In this document: positions 25,388 to 37,008 of the stretch, in pieces | How positions within the stretch are numbered: the first letter of the stretch is position 1 | Layout: each line of letters begins with the position of its first letter | DNA from: Deinococcus planocerae | Lineage (GTDB): Bacteria > Deinococcota > Deinococci > Deinococcales > Deinococcaceae | Length of the DNA stretch: 64,000 nt | Direction of reading: 5' to 3' | NCBI RefSeq assembly: GCF_002869765.1 | Contig: NZ_PNOR01000018.1 | Span: 1 to 64,000, forward strand | Notes under the pieces: generated by a model | What the model was told of the DNA's origin: nothing | What the model saw: the letters and a program-made list of their open reading frames with translations, nothing else | The model's database searches: none | Translations under genes and position numbers: made by a program

Positions 25388-25398
25388 GCCCCTCCCGC

Positions 25399-26022
25399 CT
25401 AGTCCAGCCATGTGCTCGCCTCCTCGCCCAGCACGCGCCGCAGGTGGTCCAGGGCGTACTTCAGGCGGCTCTTGACCGTGCCCACCGGCACGCCCATGCC
25501 CTGCGCGATCTCCTCCCGGCTCTGGCCCCCCAGGAAAGCGCGGCTCACGGTCTCGCGGTGCGCGGCGCTCAGGTGGGCGAGGCCCGCCCGCACCCGCTCA
25601 CCCCGCCGCTCAGCCTCGGCCCGCTCGCCGGGGCCGGGCCGGGGGTCGGGGAGGGGCAGCGTCTCGCCCGCCTCGTCCACCAGGGGCAGATGCGCCCGCT
25701 CGGCGCGCAGGCGGTCGAGGGCCCGGGACCGCGCGAGCACGAGCAGGTAGGCGCGCAGCCCGGCGCGGGCGGGATCGTACCTCTCGGGCCGCTCCCAGAG
25801 CGTCAGGAACACGTCCTGCAAGGTGTCCGCCGCGCCCGCCTCGCCCAGCAGGCGCACGAGAACCCCGTACACGGCCCCGGCGTGGCGGTCGTAGACCTCG
25901 GCCAGGGCCTCCTCGTCGCGCCCGCGCAGCCGGGCGGCCAGGGCCGCGTCGCCTTGCACCGGGTCAGCCACCTCGCCCCGGCGCCCCCGGGTCCAGGTCA
26001 ATTCGGCAAAGAGCCACGTCAC
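25399..26022 (-). CDS. ECF-family RNA polymerase sigma factor
   Basis: 207 residues. Region 2: AEVYDRHAGAVYGVLVRLLGEAGAADTLQDVFLTLWERPERYDP; region 4: LSAAHRETVSRAFLGGQSREEIAQGMGVPVGTVKSRLKYALDHLRRVL with the GTVKSRL recognition helix. Its composition resembles SigK-like ECFs paired with zinc-finger anti-sigmas. The GTG at 26022 starts 5 nt behind an ECF-type -10, so the message would be leaderless; an internal GTG at 25971 would give a shorter protein. The anti-sigma gene starts 11 nt after its stop. Confidence 0.93.
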   Translation of the reverse strand: MTWLFAELTWTRGRRGEVADPVQGDAALAARLRGRDEEALAEVYDRHAGAVYGVLVRLLGEAGAADTLQDVFLTLWERPERYDPARAGLRAYLLVLARSRALDRLRAERAHLPLVDEAGETLPLPDPRPGPGERAEAERRGERVRAGLAHLSAAHRETVSRAFLGGQSREEIAQGMGVPVGTVKSRLKYALDHLRRVLGEEASTWLD

Positions 26023-26027
26023 ACCCA

Positions 26028-26057
26028 GGGTACGGGGGCGGGGCGGGAAAGGTTCAA
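26028..26057 (-). promoter_or_regulatory. ECF-type promoter of the sigma/anti-sigma operon
   Basis: Minus strand TTGAACCTT (26049-26057), 14-nt spacer, CGTACCC (26028-26034), then 5 nt to GTG 26022. Same element as at 24074-24103, implying autoregulation. Confidence 0.75.
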
Positions 26058-26095
26058 CCGGCGCCCGCTCTCCGCCAAGGGAAGGCAGGCACGTC

Positions 26096-26329
26096 TCAGG
26101 TCTCCCGCTCGTCGCGCACGAGGGCCACGTAGAGCGCCTCCACCTTCGCCCGCGCCCAGGGGGTCTTGCGCAGGAACTTGAGGCTGGAGGGCACGCTGGG
26201 ATTTTGCTCGAAGCAGCGCACGGGCACCCGCCGCGCCAGGCCGTCCCAGCCGTAGCGCCCCTGGAGCCGGACGACGATCTGTTCGAGGGTGACGCCGTGC
26301 AGGGGGTCGTTGTGCGGTTGGTCGGTCAT
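26096..26329 (-). CDS. VF530-family small DNA-binding protein (DUF2132)
   Basis: 77 residues: [63 protein letters not shown] is essentially the entire conserved VF530 domain, with the diagnostic DPLHG, YGW and [18 protein letters not shown]. Family members are short and proposed to bind DNA; the cellular role is unknown. ATG 26329 is used; ATG 26338 is also possible. Encoded just upstream of the ECF sigma gene but behind that gene's own promoter. Confidence 0.88.
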   Translation of the reverse strand: MTDQPHNDPLHGVTLEQIVVRLQGRYGWDGLARRVPVRCFEQNPSVPSSLKFLRKTPWARAKVEALYVALVRDERET

Positions 26330-26416
26330 CCCGCCCATGATGGAGGCGGGGTGCTCCCAGCCACAACCCGCGGGCGGCCCCAGGCGACACGGAAGCGGGG
26401 GGCAGGCTGTGCGAAC

Positions 26417-26788
26417 ATGCCGGGTGTGAACTCGCTGCTGCTTCGTTCCATGCTCGTGACGGGCCTCCTCATCGCGGCCCTGAACGTGGTCTTCGCCGGG
26501 GTGGAGTACGGCTTCGGGAACCTGCCCGTGTGGTTCTGGCTCGCCCAACTCCTCCTGATCCCCGCCATGATCGTTCCGGCCCGCATGTTCCCGGAAGCGG
26601 CGGCGACCCGCGCCTACCCCCGCCGCGCCCTGCTCTACGCCCTCGGGTGGCTCGCCCCCTACGCCGTCTACCGCTTCACGGGCGACGCCCTGCGCCTCAC
26701 CTTCAACCCCACCGCCTCGCTGTTTGCCATCGTCTTCACCTGCGCGCTCTTCGGGCTGATCTTCGCGGCGATCCGCAGGCCGCAGTAG
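26417..26788 (+). CDS. Small four-helix membrane protein, function unknown
   Basis: 123 residues with hydrophobic helices near 10-28 ([21 protein letters not shown]), 36-52 ([17 protein letters not shown]), 66-82 ([17 protein letters not shown]) and 98-117. No catalytic motif. ATG 26417 (or GTG 26425) precedes the first helix; the open frame further upstream is antisense to the VF530 gene. Followed 11 nt later by the metallophosphoesterase gene. Confidence 0.65.
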   Translation: MPGVNSLLLRSMLVTGLLIAALNVVFAGVEYGFGNLPVWFWLAQLLLIPAMIVPARMFPEAAATRAYPRRALLYALGWLAPYAVYRFTGDALRLTFNPTASLFAIVFTCALFGLIFAAIRRPQ

Positions 26789-26799
26789 GGGGAACGCAC

Positions 26800-27522
26800 A
26801 TGAGGCTCGCCGTCTTGGGCGACGTTCACGGCAACCACCTCGCGCTGGAGGCGGTGCTGGCCGACGTGCGGGAGGCGGCGCCCGACCGGGTGCTCAACCT
26901 CGGCGACACGGTGTGGGGGGCCGCCGACCCGGGAGGCGCGTGGGCTCTTCAGCGTGAATACGCCCCGCCCAGCGTGCGCGGCAACACCGACGAGCGGGTG
27001 GCCGGGCTGCGCGCGGGCAAGGAGACCCTGCGCGCGTGGCTTCTCGCCCAGCTTCCGCCCGAGGTGCCGGGCCTCCTCGCCGCCCTGCCCACCTTCCTCG
27101 ACGTGGCGGACGGCGAGGTCCGCGTAGCCCACGGCAGCCCCCGCAGCCCGTGGGAGGACCTGATGCTGACGGAGGTGGGCGAGCACACCCGCCCCGCCCG
27201 CTTCCGCGAGGTGCGCGAGAGGCTGGGCGGCTTCACCTTCGACTCGGGCGGGCGCGTCTGCGTCGTCGGGCACACGCACCGCGAGATGCTGAGCGTGGTG
27301 GACGGGGTGACGGTGGTGAACGCCGGACCCGTCAGCCGTCAGAAGGACGGCCTGCCCCTTGCCCGCTGGGTGCTCCTCCCCCGCCGCCAGGGAACCTGGG
27401 CCGCCGAGTTCCGCCGCACCGCCTACGACGTGGAGGCCGCCGCGACGTGGGCCAGGGCACACGCTCCGGCCAGCCTCGCCGACCTCGAAGCGCAGTGGCT
27501 GACGCAGGGGAAGGAGCCGTGA
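26800..27522 (+). CDS. YfcE/MJ0936-type metallophosphoesterase
   Basis: 240 residues. Calcineurin-like signatures: [14 protein letters not shown] at residues 7-20 (D-x-H), NLGDTVWG (GD), RGNTDE (GN-x-D/E), HGSP and GHTHREM (G-H-x-H). Short single-domain form, often a phosphodiesterase of unknown substrate. Overlaps the next gene (GTGA), forming a two-phosphatase operon. Confidence 0.9.
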   Translation: MRLAVLGDVHGNHLALEAVLADVREAAPDRVLNLGDTVWGAADPGGAWALQREYAPPSVRGNTDERVAGLRAGKETLRAWLLAQLPPEVPGLLAALPTFLDVADGEVRVAHGSPRSPWEDLMLTEVGEHTRPARFREVRERLGGFTFDSGGRVCVVGHTHREMLSVVDGVTVVNAGPVSRQKDGLPLARWVLLPRRQGTWAAEFRRTAYDVEAAATWARAHAPASLADLEAQWLTQGKEP

Positions 27523-27875
27523 GTGGCGAGGCGCGGCCTCTCCGGGTGCTGTTCGTCTGCACCCGGAACCGGCTGCGCAGCCCCACCGCCGAAGCCCTCT
27601 TCCGCACCCACCCCGGCTGGGAGGTCGCCTCGGCGGGCACGGCGCGGGACGCGAACACGCCCCTCACCCGCGACCTGCTGGAGTGGGCGGATGTGGCGGT
27701 ATGCATGGAGAAGGGGCACCGCGACTGGATACGCCCGAAGATCAAAGGTGCCCTGTCCGATGACCGCCTCCTCACCCTCGGGATCCCGGACGAGTACGAG
27801 TTCATGGACCCGGACCTCGTGACGCTGCTGGAACGGCTCGTCCCCCCGCGGCTGGCGGGGAAGGCGCCCCGGTGA
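27519..27875 (+). CDS. Protein-tyrosine-phosphatase-like protein (low-MW PTP variant)
   Basis: 118 residues, GTG start overlapping the phosphoesterase stop. The P-loop FVCTRNRLRSPTAEALF has C-x5-R-S geometry, with nucleophile Cys and Arg, as in the short predicted phosphatase group rather than the classic low-MW PTP C-x4-C-R-S. Later acidic residues (ADVAVCMEKGHRDWI; IPDEYEFMDPDL) could supply the general acid. Function in vivo unknown. Confidence 0.8.
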   Translation: MSGEARPLRVLFVCTRNRLRSPTAEALFRTHPGWEVASAGTARDANTPLTRDLLEWADVAVCMEKGHRDWIRPKIKGALSDDRLLTLGIPDEYEFMDPDLVTLLERLVPPRLAGKAPR

Positions 27876-27878
27876 CGC

Positions 27879-29576
27879 TCAGCCACGCGGGCCGAACTCG
27901 TAGACCGCGCGCCAGGGCTTGTACTCGGTGCTCACCTTGTCGGTGCGGGTGCCCGCCGCGTCCTTGATCGTGCGCGTGATGTAGAGCTTGTAGCCGTCCT
28001 GCGCCCAGTCCACCTGCCGCAGGGCACCCGGGCGCATCTCCGGGTTCACCACGTACTGCGCGGGCGGGTGCGGCGTGCGCGAGAGGATCACGGCGGGATG
28101 GACGGTGACCGTGCGCTCCGGCTTGACGCCCCACACCTGCACCGCCAGCGTGCTGCGGGCGTTGTCGTTCACCGTCTTGATCAGGAGGGGAGCCCCGGTG
28201 TCGTTCCTCATCTTGAGGTCCACGCCGGGGTCGTACACGGCGGCCTCGAAGCCCACCTGCGGCTCGTAGTAGCTCACCCGGTAGGAGTGCGGATTGCGCT
28301 CGACGACCGGCAGCCCCGCCGAGTACAGGGCGCGGAAGGCCGTGGTGGACACCTGACACACCCCGCCGCCCAGCCCGTCCACCGTGCGCCCCCCGCTGAT
28401 GATCAGCCCGCCCACGAAGCCGTTGCCGGGCGTGATGGGTCCGAGGGCGTTCAGGAAGCTGAAGTCTTCCCCGGCGGGCACGACCACCCCGCTGATCTTC
28501 GCGGCGGCGACGGCGACGTTGGCCCGGCGCTCGGGGCTGCTGCGGTAGTACGTGCTGCGCCCCGTGGCGATGAGTTCGAGCCCCTGCGGGTCGGGCAATT
28601 CGGCAAGGCGCAGGGTGGGACGGCTCACCTCGCTGGGAAACACGAGCGTCGTGACCGCCGGGTCGAGAATGGCCTTGCGGAAGGCGGCGAGGGCGGCCTC
28701 CCGGCTGGTGACGAGGCCCGCCTTCTCCCCCACCCTCACCAACTCACCGCCCCGCTGGACGTAGCGGGCGTTTTGCGCGGGTCGGTCCATCTCTCCGGTG
28801 AAGCGTTCGAAGACGGCCTGCACCATCGCGTCGTCGAGGACGACGCCCGACCCGCGCACCCAGTACAGGTTGGCGACTTGCAGGGGCCTCAGCTCGCCCG
28901 TGAGGTCCGTGCCCTCCAGCCGCACGGTCAGGGGCCGGATCAGGCGGTTGCCGCGCTCCACGTGCGCCCGCACGGCCTGGGCGGTGTGCCGCGCCTTCCA
29001 CTCGGTCACGGGCACCGTCAGGGTGGTCAGGGCGGGGTTCGCGGCGTAGGCGTTCGCGGCGACCTCCACGGCGGCGCGGCGGCCCGGGGCGTCGGGGGTC
29101 ACGGCGTAGCGGAGGATGGCCTTGTCGAAGAAGACGGTCGCGTCCTTCGGCTGGGTGTTCACCTCACGGGTGAGCGCCGAGAGCCCCGCGCGGGCCTGGG
29201 CGGCGTCCACCCTCGTCGCCAGCGGGAACTCCTGAACCCGGGCCTGGCCGATCCAGGCCCGGACGCGCTCGAACACGTTGCGCTCCGAGCCCGCCCGCGC
29301 GGCGGCGTCCAGGCTCGCCCCCACGTCCGCCCGCCAGCCCAGTCGGTCGGCTCCCACCGTCCAGGTGCGGGAGCCCGCCGTCACCGTGACGCGGGGGGCG
29401 GCGCCGCGCTCCTTCAGGGCCAGGGCCGCCTCCTCGCGGGTCAGGCCACCCACGTCCACCCCGGCGACCCTCAACCCGGGGGCAAGTTTCCCGCCGTCCC
29501 CCACGGCGACCCCCAACGCGAGCGCGCCGCCCAGCAGCGCGGCGGCAGACAGACCCACGGCCCAAGCCCTCTTCAC
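27879..29576 (-). CDS. VanW-family protein with peptidoglycan-binding-like domains
   Basis: 565 residues. N-terminal membrane anchor (residues 1-25), two repeats resembling PG_binding_4 (~65-180 and ~190-300), then a VanW domain (~345-470) with PAGEDFSFLNALGPITPGNGF, GGGVCQVSTTAFRALYSAGLPVVERNPHSY. The C-terminal tail (YVVNPEMRPGALRQVDW...) is G5-like. VanW proteins are linked to cell-wall/glycopeptide gene clusters but their activity is unsettled; no van resistance genes are nearby, so no resistance is implied. Confidence 0.9.
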   Translation of the reverse strand: MKRAWAVGLSAAALLGGALALGVAVGDGGKLAPGLRVAGVDVGGLTREEAALALKERGAAPRVTVTAGSRTWTVGADRLGWRADVGASLDAAARAGSERNVFERVRAWIGQARVQEFPLATRVDAAQARAGLSALTREVNTQPKDATVFFDKAILRYAVTPDAPGRRAAVEVAANAYAANPALTTLTVPVTEWKARHTAQAVRAHVERGNRLIRPLTVRLEGTDLTGELRPLQVANLYWVRGSGVVLDDAMVQAVFERFTGEMDRPAQNARYVQRGGELVRVGEKAGLVTSREAALAAFRKAILDPAVTTLVFPSEVSRPTLRLAELPDPQGLELIATGRSTYYRSSPERRANVAVAAAKISGVVVPAGEDFSFLNALGPITPGNGFVGGLIISGGRTVDGLGGGVCQVSTTAFRALYSAGLPVVERNPHSYRVSYYEPQVGFEAAVYDPGVDLKMRNDTGAPLLIKTVNDNARSTLAVQVWGVKPERTVTVHPAVILSRTPHPPAQYVVNPEMRPGALRQVDWAQDGYKLYITRTIKDAAGTRTDKVSTEYKPWRAVYEFGPRG

Positions 29577-29645
29577 CCCCCCAGTGTAGAGCGGGCAGGG
29601 GAAGGGCGCGGGCCGATTTTCGTACAGGTGGGGGCCGGGCCTTTC

Positions 29646-30701
<1,056 letters not shown>

Positions 30702-30750
30702 GCTGTCCTCCAACTCTGGCCGTTCGTTCCCGGGCGTTTGCCGCCTCGAC

Positions 30751-31548
30751 TCACTCACCTTGGAAGGCCGCCCGGCGCTTGGCGAGGAAGGCCGAGGTTC
30801 CCTCGCGGAAGTCCTTGGTAGCGACCGTCATCCCGAAGAGGTCCGCCTCCACCTCCTGCCCCGCCTCCAGCGTGGTGTCGAGCCCCCGGCGCACCGCCTC
30901 CTTCACGAGCGAAAGGGCGATGGGCGCGTTTTTCAGCATGGCTTCGGCCACCTCGCGCGCCTTGGCGAGGGGATCGTCCGCCACGTAGTTCACCAGCCCC
31001 ATGCCGAGCGCCTCCTCGGCGGGCACCTGCCGCGCCGTGAGCATCATGTCGAGCGCCCGCCCCGAGCCGATCAGCCGCGCGAGCCGCTGGGTGCCGCCGA
31101 AGCCGGGAATCAGGCCCAGCGAGACCTCGGGCAGACCCAATTTCGCGTTCGGGGACGCCACCCGCACGTCGCACGCGAGCGCGAGTTCGAGGCCGCCCCC
31201 GAGCGCGAAGCCGCCTATCGCGGCGATCACGGGAATGGGCAGGCTGGCGACCGAATGCATCACGTCCTGCCCGGCGAGGGCGAGTTCACGGCCCGCGTAC
31301 ACCCCGTCGAGCTGCGACAGCTCCTGAATGTCCGCCCCCGCCACGAAGGCCCGGTCGCCGCCCCCGGTGACGATCAGGGCCCCCACCTCCGGATTCTCGA
31401 TGACGGCCTCGACCGCCTGCGAGAGTTCGTTGAGGGTGTCGGCGTTCAGGGCGTTGAGCGCCTTGGGCCGCGTGACCGTCAGCACCGCGATGGGCCCGTG
31501 CTGGTCGAGCTGAAGGTTGCGGAATTCGATCTCGTCGAGCATCGTCAT
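30751..31548 (-). CDS. Enoyl-CoA hydratase/isomerase family (crotonase)
   Basis: 265 residues. Oxyanion-hole motifs [15 protein letters not shown] and [16 protein letters not shown] near 62-76, then [25 protein letters not shown] (glycine-rich, ~98-120) and [23 protein letters not shown] with the catalytic Glu region (~132-150). Typical of 3-hydroxyacyl-CoA dehydratases of fatty-acid breakdown. RBS AGGATGAGGGA precedes the ATG. Sits between the nucleoside phosphorylase and HD hydrolase genes; no other beta-oxidation gene is adjacent. Confidence 0.94.
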   Translation of the reverse strand: MTMLDEIEFRNLQLDQHGPIAVLTVTRPKALNALNADTLNELSQAVEAVIENPEVGALIVTGGGDRAFVAGADIQELSQLDGVYAGRELALAGQDVMHSVASLPIPVIAAIGGFALGGGLELALACDVRVASPNAKLGLPEVSLGLIPGFGGTQRLARLIGSGRALDMMLTARQVPAEEALGMGLVNYVADDPLAKAREVAEAMLKNAPIALSLVKEAVRRGLDTTLEAGQEVEADLFGMTVATKDFREGTSAFLAKRRAAFQGE

Positions 31549-31599
31549 TCCCTCATCCTGCCACGGGGAGGTCGGGAGAAAAGAAAGGGTCGCCTCCCC

Positions 31600-32316
31600 C
31601 TACCCCCCCGCGAGGGTCACGATGGCGCCCAGGGCCACCCGGATCATCCGGTCCACCCCGCCCGCGAGCACGTCGTCCGGGACGAGCTGCGGGTCGCCGA
31701 TGTCGTTGCTGCACGCGGTCAGGCACCCGGCGCGCAGGCCACGCTGCGCCGCCACCAGGAAGATCGCGCTCGCCTCCATCTCGAAGCCCAGGACCCCGCG
31801 CGAGGCCCACAGCCGGGCGTGTTCGGGCGTGCTCGCGTAAAAGGCGTCCTCGGTCATCACCAGACCGACGTGGTGCGGGACCCCGTGTTCACGGGCGGCG
31901 CGGACGGCGGCCTCCACGACCTCGAAGCTCGCGGCGGGAGCGTAGGGAGCGCCTCCCAGAAGCTGCCGGGTGGTGCCGTCGTTCGGCACGGCGGCGGTGG
32001 CGACCACGAGGTCGGCGGGCTTGACCGCCGGGGTCGCGCCGCCCAGCGTGCCCACCCGGATCAAGGTCCGCGCCCCCAGCCGGGCGAGTTCCTCGGTCAC
32101 GATGGCCGCACTCGGGCAGCCCATCCCGGTCGTCTGCACGCTCACCCGCACGCCCCGGTAGGTGCCCGTGAAGCCCAGGAGCTGGCGGTGCTCGGTGTAG
32201 AGCGTCGCGCCCTCCAGGTACCCCTGCGCGATGCGGCGGGCGCGGTGGGGGTCGCCCGGCAGCAGGACGTACTCGGCCACGTCCCCGGGTCGAGCGCGCA
32301 CGTGAATCTGGGTCAT
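31600..32316 (-). CDS. Purine-nucleoside/uridine phosphorylase family
   Basis: 238 residues. PNP/UDP signature: VLLPGDPHRARRIA at 18-31, the phosphate-binding IRVGTLGGATPAVKPADLVVATAA (~86-108), and GFEMEASAIFLVAAQRGLRAGCLTACSND (catalytic Asp, ~175-203). Sequence is of the hexameric DeoD/Udp type; which base it prefers cannot be read by eye. Behind a -10 hexamer that implies a leaderless mRNA. Confidence 0.92.
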   Translation of the reverse strand: MTQIHVRARPGDVAEYVLLPGDPHRARRIAQGYLEGATLYTEHRQLLGFTGTYRGVRVSVQTTGMGCPSAAIVTEELARLGARTLIRVGTLGGATPAVKPADLVVATAAVPNDGTTRQLLGGAPYAPAASFEVVEAAVRAAREHGVPHHVGLVMTEDAFYASTPEHARLWASRGVLGFEMEASAIFLVAAQRGLRAGCLTACSNDIGDPQLVPDDVLAGGVDRMIRVALGAIVTLAGG

Positions 32317-32323
32317 GGGAGCG

Positions 32324-32329
32324 AGTATA
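32324..32329 (-). promoter_or_regulatory. -10 hexamer TATACT for the nucleoside phosphorylase
   Basis: Minus strand, 7 nt before ATG 32316. Confidence 0.65.
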
Positions 32330-32332
32330 GGG

Positions 32333-32686
32333 ACCTGGGCCGCCGACCCAGGCTGCCGACGCTGATGAGAAATCCGGCCAGCCCCTCACCCGTCCGGACA
32401 CCAGGATGAGAGAGGCTTCATGAACCCACGCGCTCAAGCTCCCTCAAGCTTTCTCATGGATGAGGTTGGTCAGGGCTCCGCAGCCGGGTCTCGGAGGCTC
32501 ATGCGGGCGCGCTCGTCTTCAGGCTTTCCTCATTCGGTGGGCTTTTTGTCGGCTTTTCCACGAACTGTAACGCAGTCCCCAAGGTTCAGTCAGGCAGCTT
32601 CACAAGGCACTCACGCGGGCTGCCTACGGTAAACCCATGCACCGGGGCGGCTAGGGCCGTGCCCGTGCGAAGGTAAAGGAGAACCC
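32333..32686 (+). promoter_or_regulatory. Long upstream region of the SLH protein gene
   Basis: 354 bp without a convincing gene, less GC-rich than its surroundings. It has several GATGAG words (three within 32361-32470) and the tandem CTCAAGCT-type pair near 32434-32451. A candidate promoter is TTCACA (32599-32604) with TACGGT (32625-32630), although the spacer is 20 bp. RBS AAAGGAG lies just before ATG 32687. A long, AT-richer upstream region suits a highly expressed surface protein. Confidence 0.4.
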
Positions 32687-34006
32687 ATGCGCAAGTCCCT
32701 GATCATCGCGTCCACCCTGGCCCTCAGCGTCGGCGCCGCCAGCGCCCAGGACACGACCACCCCCGCCGCACCCGCCACCCAGACCACCCCCGCCCAGGCG
32801 CCTCCGGCGCAGACGACGCCGGCCCAGACCACGCCCGCCACCACGACCCCGGCGACCACGACCGCCACCCCCAGCCAGGTCACGACGTTCAGCGACGTGC
32901 CCGCCGGGCACTGGGCGAAGGACGCGGTGGACGTGATCGTGCAGCGCGGGCTAATCCAGGGCTTCCCGGACGGCACCTTCCGCGGCAACGAGAGCCTGAC
33001 GCGCTACCAGGCCGCCCTGATCTTCTACCGCCTGCTCCAGGGCGGCGGCCTGAGCAGCGGCAACCTCAGCCAGGGTGACCTGACCACGATCACCCGCGGC
33101 ATCCAGGAGGTCAGCACCGAGCTGGCCGCGTTGACCACCCGCGTGACCGACCTGGAGCGCCTGAGCGCCGACCAGCAGGCCCGCATCACCGCGCTCGAGG
33201 GCCGCATCGCCGCCCTGGGCACCGGCACGGGCACCGGGGGCGCGGACACCGCCGCCCTGACCGCCCGGATCGACGCGCTGGAGGCCGCCGTGCGCGCGCT
33301 CCCCACCGCCCCCGCCGCGGGCACGGCGGACACCGCCGCCCTGACGGCCCGCGTGGACGCGCTGGAAGCCGCCGCCCGCAACGCCGCGACCACGCCTGCG
33401 ACGACCACCCCCGCCCCCACGACCACGACGCCCGCCGACACCACCACGACGGAGCCCGCTCCCAGCACCGTGGTGATCGGTGACACGACGCCCGTCGCCA
33501 CCACCCCCACGCGCGGCAACCTGTTCGCCGGGGTGAGCGTCGGCGCGGCCAACCCGGGCAGCCTGGGCTCCTGCTACATCCCGAACGCGGACGGGCGCCA
33601 GGTGAACTTCTGCGCCAGCTTCGGCGGCGTGATCGGCAGCACCCAGATCATCGGGCCGATTGGTGCCCGCGTGGCCGCCGACTACCGCCCCGGGCCCAAC
33701 GCGATCTCGGCGGACGTGAACGCGACCATCGGCACGACCTTTGGCCGCTTCCAGCCCTACGCGGGCGCGGGCCTGGGGCTGACGAGCAGCCGCACCCGCG
33801 ACACCGCCGCGACCGGCAACGTGACGGACACCTACCTCAGCGCCCTGATCGGCGTGGACTTCCAGATCACCGACAGCATCTCGGCCTTCGCAGAAGCCGA
33901 CGCCCGCTACTACCTCACCAACAAGGGCCTCGGCGCCGCTCAGGACGGCACCGCCGCCCGCGGCTTTGGCAACGCGGTCAAGGCCGGCCTGAAGTTCTAC
34001 TTCTAA
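32687..34006 (+). CDS. SLH-domain outer-membrane beta-barrel protein
   Basis: 439 residues. Signal peptide MRKSLIIASTLALSVGAASA; a Thr/Pro/Ala-rich linker (~22-65); one SLH domain (TFSDVPAGHWAKDAVDVIVQRGLIQGFPDG, ~66-120) that binds the pyruvylated cell-wall polymer in Deinococcus-Thermus; a coiled-coil stalk (~135-230) with two near-copies of TAALTARxDALEAA; a second Thr/Pro linker; and a C-terminal barrel (~275-439) ending in KAGLKFYF, the aromatic terminus recognised by BAM. It would tie the outer membrane to peptidoglycan. Shorter than SlpA but of the same architecture. Confidence 0.9.
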   Translation: MRKSLIIASTLALSVGAASAQDTTTPAAPATQTTPAQAPPAQTTPAQTTPATTTPATTTATPSQVTTFSDVPAGHWAKDAVDVIVQRGLIQGFPDGTFRGNESLTRYQAALIFYRLLQGGGLSSGNLSQGDLTTITRGIQEVSTELAALTTRVTDLERLSADQQARITALEGRIAALGTGTGTGGADTAALTARIDALEAAVRALPTAPAAGTADTAALTARVDALEAAARNAATTPATTTPAPTTTTPADTTTTEPAPSTVVIGDTTPVATTPTRGNLFAGVSVGAANPGSLGSCYIPNADGRQVNFCASFGGVIGSTQIIGPIGARVAADYRPGPNAISADVNATIGTTFGRFQPYAGAGLGLTSSRTRDTAATGNVTDTYLSALIGVDFQITDSISAFAEADARYYLTNKGLGAAQDGTAARGFGNAVKAGLKFYF

Positions 34007-34023
34007 GCCCGCCGCCGCACCCA

Positions 34024-34052
34024 GGAGGCCCCCACGCGGGGCCTTCTTTCGT
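34024..34052 (+). terminator. Terminator after the SLH protein gene
   Basis: AGGCCCC (34026-34032)/GGGGCCT (34038-34044) stem, 5-nt loop, then TCTTTCGTT. Confidence 0.8.
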
Positions 34053-34059
34053 TGTGGAA

Positions 34060-34125
34060 AGTGCAGAAGTCGAGGGCGGAGGGTCAAGGGGGTTCCCGGT
34101 TGGCCTTCCGCCTTGTGCATCCCGC
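34060..34125. repeat. Dispersed intergenic repeat, related to 24122
   Basis: Starts GTGCAGAAG like the copy at 24122, contains GGCGGAGGG and, on its right side, CCTTCCGCC. The arms are imperfect and no gene is visible. Confidence 0.4.
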
Positions 34126-34202
34126 AGCGCCCACGTCCTTGAGGAGCTCCCACCGTCGCGTCCCGCCGGACACCTGCGCGGCGCGGCGCACGTCTGCGGC
34201 GC

Positions 34203-34208
34203 TAGACT
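34203..34208 (+). promoter_or_regulatory. -10 hexamer TAGACT for the LapA-like gene and recJ
   Basis: 6 nt before ATG 34215. The only promoter seen for the LapA-recJ operon. Confidence 0.6.
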
Positions 34209-34214
34209 GGCCCC

Positions 34215-34561
34215 ATGCGACTCGTGGGGTTCATCCAGGTGCTGCTGCTCCTCGCGCTCGCGGCGTACCTGCTGCTCGTCGCCCTGGAGAACCCGGCGCC
34301 CGTGCGGCTGCCCCTGCCGCTGGGTCAGGGAGAACTCGCCCTGCCCGCCGGGGTGGCGGTCGCCGTGTTCACGGCGCTGGGTGGGGGGTACGTCCTGCTG
34401 CTGCTGCTGCCCCCCCTGTGGCAGGCGCGGCGGCGGGTGCGCCGGGCGCGGCGCGAGCGCGAGCTGCTCGAACACCGCCTCACCGCCACCCTCCAGGCGC
34501 GGCTGGGGGCGCTGCCGGCCCTGCCCCCGTCCGAGCCCGCCACTCCCCCGGCGAGGAGCGC

Positions 34562-34565
<4 letters not shown>
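34215..34565 (+). CDS. LapA-domain (DUF1049-type) membrane protein
   Basis: 116 residues. Two membrane helices (residues 4-24 and ~43-66) joined by the conserved NPAPVRLPLPLGQGELALPAG hairpin, then a basic coiled-coil tail (RRRVRRARRERELLEHRL) and a Pro/Ala-rich end. E. coli LapA acts with LapB in lipopolysaccharide control, but Deinococcus lacks LPS, so the role must differ. Stop overlaps the recJ start (GTGA). Confidence 0.8.
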
Positions 34566-36723
<2,158 letters not shown>

Positions 36724-36727
<4 letters not shown>

Positions 36728-37008
36728 CGCGCGGGCGTCGTCGGGGCGGCCTCTTCCACGCCCCCGCCCCCGGGCGCGGCGGTGAGGTCGCGCCACACCC
36801 CCTCGGCGGCGATGCCCAGCTCTCTCATCTGCCGCTGGGCACGGGCCGGGTCGAGCCGGGAGGCGAGCATCGCGCCGCGCAGGTCGACGAACTCCCGCCG
36901 CAATCGGCCCAGGACCCGGGCGCACTCCGGGTCGGGGTGCCGCCGCACCCCCGCCAGGGCGAGGGCGAGACTCCGCCGCGTCCGGTCGCTCGCGTCCCCT
37001 TCGTCCAT
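36724..37008 (-). CDS. Small helical hypothetical protein
   Basis: 94 residues, ATG 37008. Charged and helical (RRSLALALAGVRRHPDPECARVLGRLRREFVDLRGAMLAS), ending in a Pro/Gly/Thr-rich tail. No motif recognised. Strong GC3 bias supports coding. Convergent with recJ; both TAG stops lie in the palindrome CTAG at 36724-36727, so the two messages overlap by 4 nt. Confidence 0.6.

Noticed and set aside
27879..29576. Vancomycin-resistance locus
   Set aside because: VanW alone occurs widely in bacteria without glycopeptide resistance; vanH/A/X/R/S homologs are not nearby.
32420..32632. 70-codon ORF upstream of the SLH protein gene
   Set aside because: Low GC3 compared with all neighbours, no RBS or -10, and it fills a likely promoter region.
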